Source: Pinus tabuliformis (lineage: Eukaryota; Streptophyta; Pinopsida; Pinales; Pinaceae). Taken from it: DNA of 64,000 nt. Position 1 is the stretch's first letter, and the number at the start of each line of letters is the position of its first letter. The position numbers and the translations under genes are program-made. Where the stretch lies: assembly GCA_031772625.1 (NCBI GenBank), contig CM062813.1:768056720-768120719 (forward strand), written 5' to 3'. Shown one piece after another: positions 60,533 to 64,000 of the stretch. The notes under the pieces were generated by a model. The model saw only the letters and a program-made list of their open reading frames with translations. It was not told the origin of the DNA and did not search any database.

Positions 60533-62349
60533 AGAGATGGTTGTTTTTTACTATTCTATGCTCTATGATGAAATTTATAAACTATAGAAAAACTCTAAAG
60601 CTAGCCAGGAAGCCATCGAACCGCTCTTTTTTTACAATTGCGTAGTAGATAAACGCTACTTCAGTCAATCTCTGGTTTAGTTTATATTTTGAGCATTTGA
60701 CTGGAAAAAGCATCAAAATGCCCTTGTTGGTATCTTAGTAGCCTCTTAGGACATTCTATCACTTTACTTGTTATTGTTCATTAAAATCAAGCTTAATCCA
60801 TTGAAAACTGCTGCAAATTTGAACCAAAAACACTTTTAGAATCGCTCCCTGTGACCATCGCCATCACACTGTCTTGAACTGTAACCTGCTATGCATCTCA
60901 GTTCCCGAATGGGAAAAGTGTTATGCATCGCACTGTCTATCACTACAACCTGCAATGGATGATTGAAACTTAATTTTCCCATCTAGGAGTTGAGGTTTTT
61001 GACTAGTTTCCATTCATGTTTGGTTGCTTGCCGAATATGAACAATGTCTCATCACTGAAGCCAACTTACACCACTTAGATCAACCACTATTTAGATTAGG
61101 ATTGGTAAATGTTTTTGTGTGTTTTTTTTTTCATTTACAATCCATTATCAAAATTAGTGTTAATTGATTTGTCGTTTCGATAGAAAAAGTGTCGTAAAAT
61201 CTTCAATTTTCGTCGAAAAAGTGAAGTGCCGCAAAATCATCCTTCGTAGCCTATCGATTATTAAAACTATTTTGGTTCATTTGATTTGATTTGATTTCGT
61301 TCAAAGTGTCGAAAAGATATTTCTTCGAACTTGAAAGTGTCATTTTCTCTTTGAAGAAAAAACTGTCGAAAATTGTCATTTTGTGTGAAACATTTTGAAT
61401 CATTGCTGCATTTAGTTTTCCTTCTTGAATCATTCACATTAAGGAGAACTGAAAACAAATACATGCAAATTTTTCATTTTAGCATTTTGGTTTGTGTGAA
61501 AAAAAGATGACTTAGGGAAATTGCATTAGTGTGTGCTCTTTGGTGTTTGCTTAAAAGTGCTTCTATTCTCTAACTCTTGTAGTTAGGATTTTCATTGTTC
61601 AAATAAACGAAAAGATTGCTTATCATTGTAGATGCATCTTTAGGAATTTCAAATCACATTTCACAATGAACCATCTAAGGAAAATTGTTAAGAAAGATCA
61701 ACTTAAAATGAACCTCAATGAACTTAACAATGCTTTGGAATCTAACGCAACACATTTAGAGGTCTAGGCTAGAGATGTGTTCCAACATCGTTAAACCTAG
61801 TGGCTATCATTTTCATTGAAGGTTGGGTGATTCCACCTCTTTGATACGACAAGTGCTAGCACGGACTTGTGCTCCCTGTACCGTCACATATATAGTGGGG
61901 GACTCCAATAGGCTTAAATCCATAGGAAACCAAGTCTACCACCTTATCGATCGTAATGCACTGAACACAACATTCGGGAAGATTGAATTCCGTACATAAA
62001 GTCCTTGGCAATTTCTCTTTAATTTACCACCAAGGTGTATATTGCAGTTTTGCGATTGGTCTGGTAAACCTTTTTGTCTAGATTCTCTAGAGTAGTCACT
62101 TTCATTCCTTTTCGACTCTTTCAAAGAAAAGGTCCATCTGAGCACTTGTCCTTTTAGGCTCATTAAAAATCGAAGGCAACTAGAGTCATCTTTAGTTTTT
62201 TCTCGACTCTTTAAAAAATGAAAAAGCAAAGTTGTGTCCAAAGTGTCGTTAAAATAAATTGACTACAAAATAACATCACGATTCACTTTCCCTTAGTTGA
62301 GTTTTAAGTTGGTGACGTAATCCGCAATCGTGGAAGAAAGTTAATCCAA
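60533..62349 (+). other. Leader of the Tat/Ogre-like element, non-coding
   Basis: Long leader after the primer site with repeated AGTGTCG / GTCGAAAA words (61180-61380) and no ORF above 101 codons. TGCTATGCAT(C/A) phrases near 60890 and 60920 echo ones at 59672 and 59702 in the LTR. Confidence 0.4.
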
Positions 62350-62994
62350 ACCCCATTGTTCGCGGAGATTAGTGAGTCGATCATCTTTGCCTTTGAAAGC
62401 GAAACCAATTTGGACAAAGCGGTCTCGTTTAACTGAGTCTAGTCCATCTAGGTTATTTGGAACATTCGTTTCAACATCTTCAGAGACTCCAGTTATTCCA
62501 ATTATTTCTTGCACATCCACCTCTAAAGAGGAAGTTTCATAGTTACCTGAGGACATTAGTATTGATGCTAATGTAACAGTAACTGAGGTTGTCCAACAAC
62601 AAATTGATCCTCAATTTAAAATTGTTCAACCAAGAAGTACTTCTAAACCTGAAACAACTCCATCAAGAGTTAGTCTAGAACCCATTCCAGTTAAAACCAA
62701 GGTCACATTTGAACCAGGAGTTGTTCAAGAACCTCCCTTTGAGACTGTAGTTCAATTACCTGAACATCTGGACTTTGAATTTCAATATCCAGAAGTTGTT
62801 ACCCCTCCGACATCAGTCGCTGTAGAAACTACACCTTCTTCCACACCAGAAATCTTTTACGGATCTGACGGTCAAGCTCTTCCACCTGGTTTGATTTCCA
62901 TAGAGGAGATAGTAGAGGATCACCCATTTGACACCCCGTTTCATTTTGGAATTGGGATTAATTTTGATCCTGCTACTCCTTATTACTTCATTTA
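62350..62994 (+). pseudogene. Pro/Thr/Val-rich reading frame upstream of gag
   Basis: An open frame without ATG runs to a TAA at 62992-62994, with one TAG near 62538. It encodes a low-complexity stretch (EVVQQQIDPQFKIVQPRS, VVQEPPFETVVQLPE, FYGSDGQALPPGL, DHPFDTPFHFG). Position between leader and gag fits the extra upstream ORF described for Ogre elements, but sequence alone does not identify it. Confidence 0.4.
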
Positions 62995-63053
62995 ATTTCT
63001 CCTCGTCGCAAGTTTCCATCGAATATTTAGGCCAGATTTTGGGCTAGTTAACC

Positions 63054-64000
63054 ATGTCTGAACAACCATCAACATCCAGGACTGTATCATTTGATGCAGT
63101 TGTAGTATAATCTTCTATTGCCACACCTTCGATGTTTTCTGCTACAATTGAGTCACACTTATACGGTGCATCATCCATTCCGGTTGGTTACCAATCACTA
63201 GCTGGAAACCACTCAGGGGTTTCTTCTGCACCATGGTCAACTCCCATTTACTCGTCCGGAATACCATCTAGTTTTTCTCACATGGAAACTAAGCAATTTG
63301 ATCCTGCATATCAGTATCAATTTGGGCAAACTAGTTATCAAAGACCGATATATCCGTTAAACACTGGACTGCCACCATATGGAGAGCAGTATGCTTACTC
63401 ACTGTTTCCTCCTTTTTCCGGGGGACAACCATATGAGAGTTTCCCACAATATTCAAGTCAATTTGGAGTTAGAGCTAGTGGTTGGAAACCAGTACTGCCA
63501 GATCAAACAAGGGTTGTATATCCAACATAACCAATCCAACCTGTGTCCAATATTCCTACTACACTTGTTATTACTACTGTGCCACAGTCACAAGAACAAT
63601 CTATTGTATCTTAATTGGTACAAATTTTTCCTTCTTCCTTGCAACCTCAAGTTTCAACGCAAAAAGCTCAAGTTTCTCAGGTTGTTATACAACAACCGCT
63701 TGTTTCTAGGGCTCAACAACAAACTCAGGTTAGCGTACCTTTATCCGGAGTGACCCAGGCACACATTGGTACTATTAATCCACAACTTGGTCAATCTGTC
63801 AATATTGGACAACAACAATCGGTTCAACAACTGTGGCTATCGCAATATCAATGACATCAATTCCAGCAAACCCAACCCCAGTTTGGACTTGGTTCACAAG
63901 CTCAAACTAGTTTTGGCCAATATCAAGCTTACCAAGGAGCTGGGCAACAAGGTTTTGCAGGTTATGGACAACCACATTTCCAAACTGGTTATCAACAACC
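63054..64000 (+). pseudogene. Gln/Pro/Tyr-rich gag-like frame, runs off window
   Basis: ATG at 63054 (MSEQPSTSRT). The frame continues to the window end but has stops near 63108, 63528, 63612 and 63852, so it is decayed. The sequence is low-complexity: YQYQFGQTSYQRP, then QQTQVSVPLSG, SVNIGQQQSVQQL and GQYQAYQGAGQQGF. Similar Gln-rich N-termini occur in gag proteins of large plant gypsy elements; no core gag or protease motif is reached before the edge. Confidence 0.45.

Overview
The window is nuclear DNA from a seed plant with a large, repeat-rich genome, probably a gymnosperm (an inference from low gene density, nested LTR elements and gene style; nothing in the sequence proves it). Only one host gene looks intact: a six-exon cysteine-rich receptor-like kinase (CRK, DUF26 type) at 35444-39943. 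Nearly everything else is transposable-element DNA of several ages, plus degenerate copies of a protein family I do not recognise.

Layout. 1-1210: end of a minus-strand Ty3/gypsy element (gag fragment, tRNA-iMet primer site, 394-bp LTR). 2570-5692: minus-strand pseudogene of the unknown family. 5840-6250: island of about 20 ATCGC/GCGAT motifs. 7408-9826: a 1.2-kb sequence in tandem. 10605-21909: a non-autonomous LTR element with about 1.5-kb LTRs and a 387-bp interior, into one LTR of which a younger non-coding LTR element with a tRNA-Asp primer site (12920-20859) has inserted. 24990-32632: full-length but broken LINE (LINE A). 34686-35317: complex inverted repeats just upstream of the CRK gene; a second inverted repeat spans the CRK stop codon and 3' flank (39917-40341). 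41275-48919: full-length, apparently intact LINE (LINE B). 51483-52846: second copy of the unknown family. 52886-55249: a chimeric LINE-derived insertion. 55265-58600: LTR-like DNA with a foldback MITE and a degenerate coiled-coil reading frame. 59460-64000: start of a Tat/Ogre-like gypsy element with degenerate Gln/Pro-rich frames, running off the window.

Most interesting points. (1) LINE A and LINE B each carry a third ORF of about 447 codons overlapping the end of ORF2, with a C-terminal region more than 50% identical between copies, so this lineage encodes a conserved third protein. (2) The insertion at 52886-55249 fuses, in frame, the first exon of an ABCG11-like half-transporter, a 76-residue ubiquitin-like domain ending LRLRGG, and (after one in-frame TAA) a DUF4283/zinc-knuckle LINE ORF1; ORF2 is absent and a 15-bp target duplication flanks it. 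(3) The two pseudogenes near the left end and at 51.5-52.8 kb are diverged copies of one unknown family. (4) The CRK gene is bracketed by near-perfect inverted repeats that could form hairpin RNA.

All coordinates, splice sites and alignments were read by eye; no searches were run.
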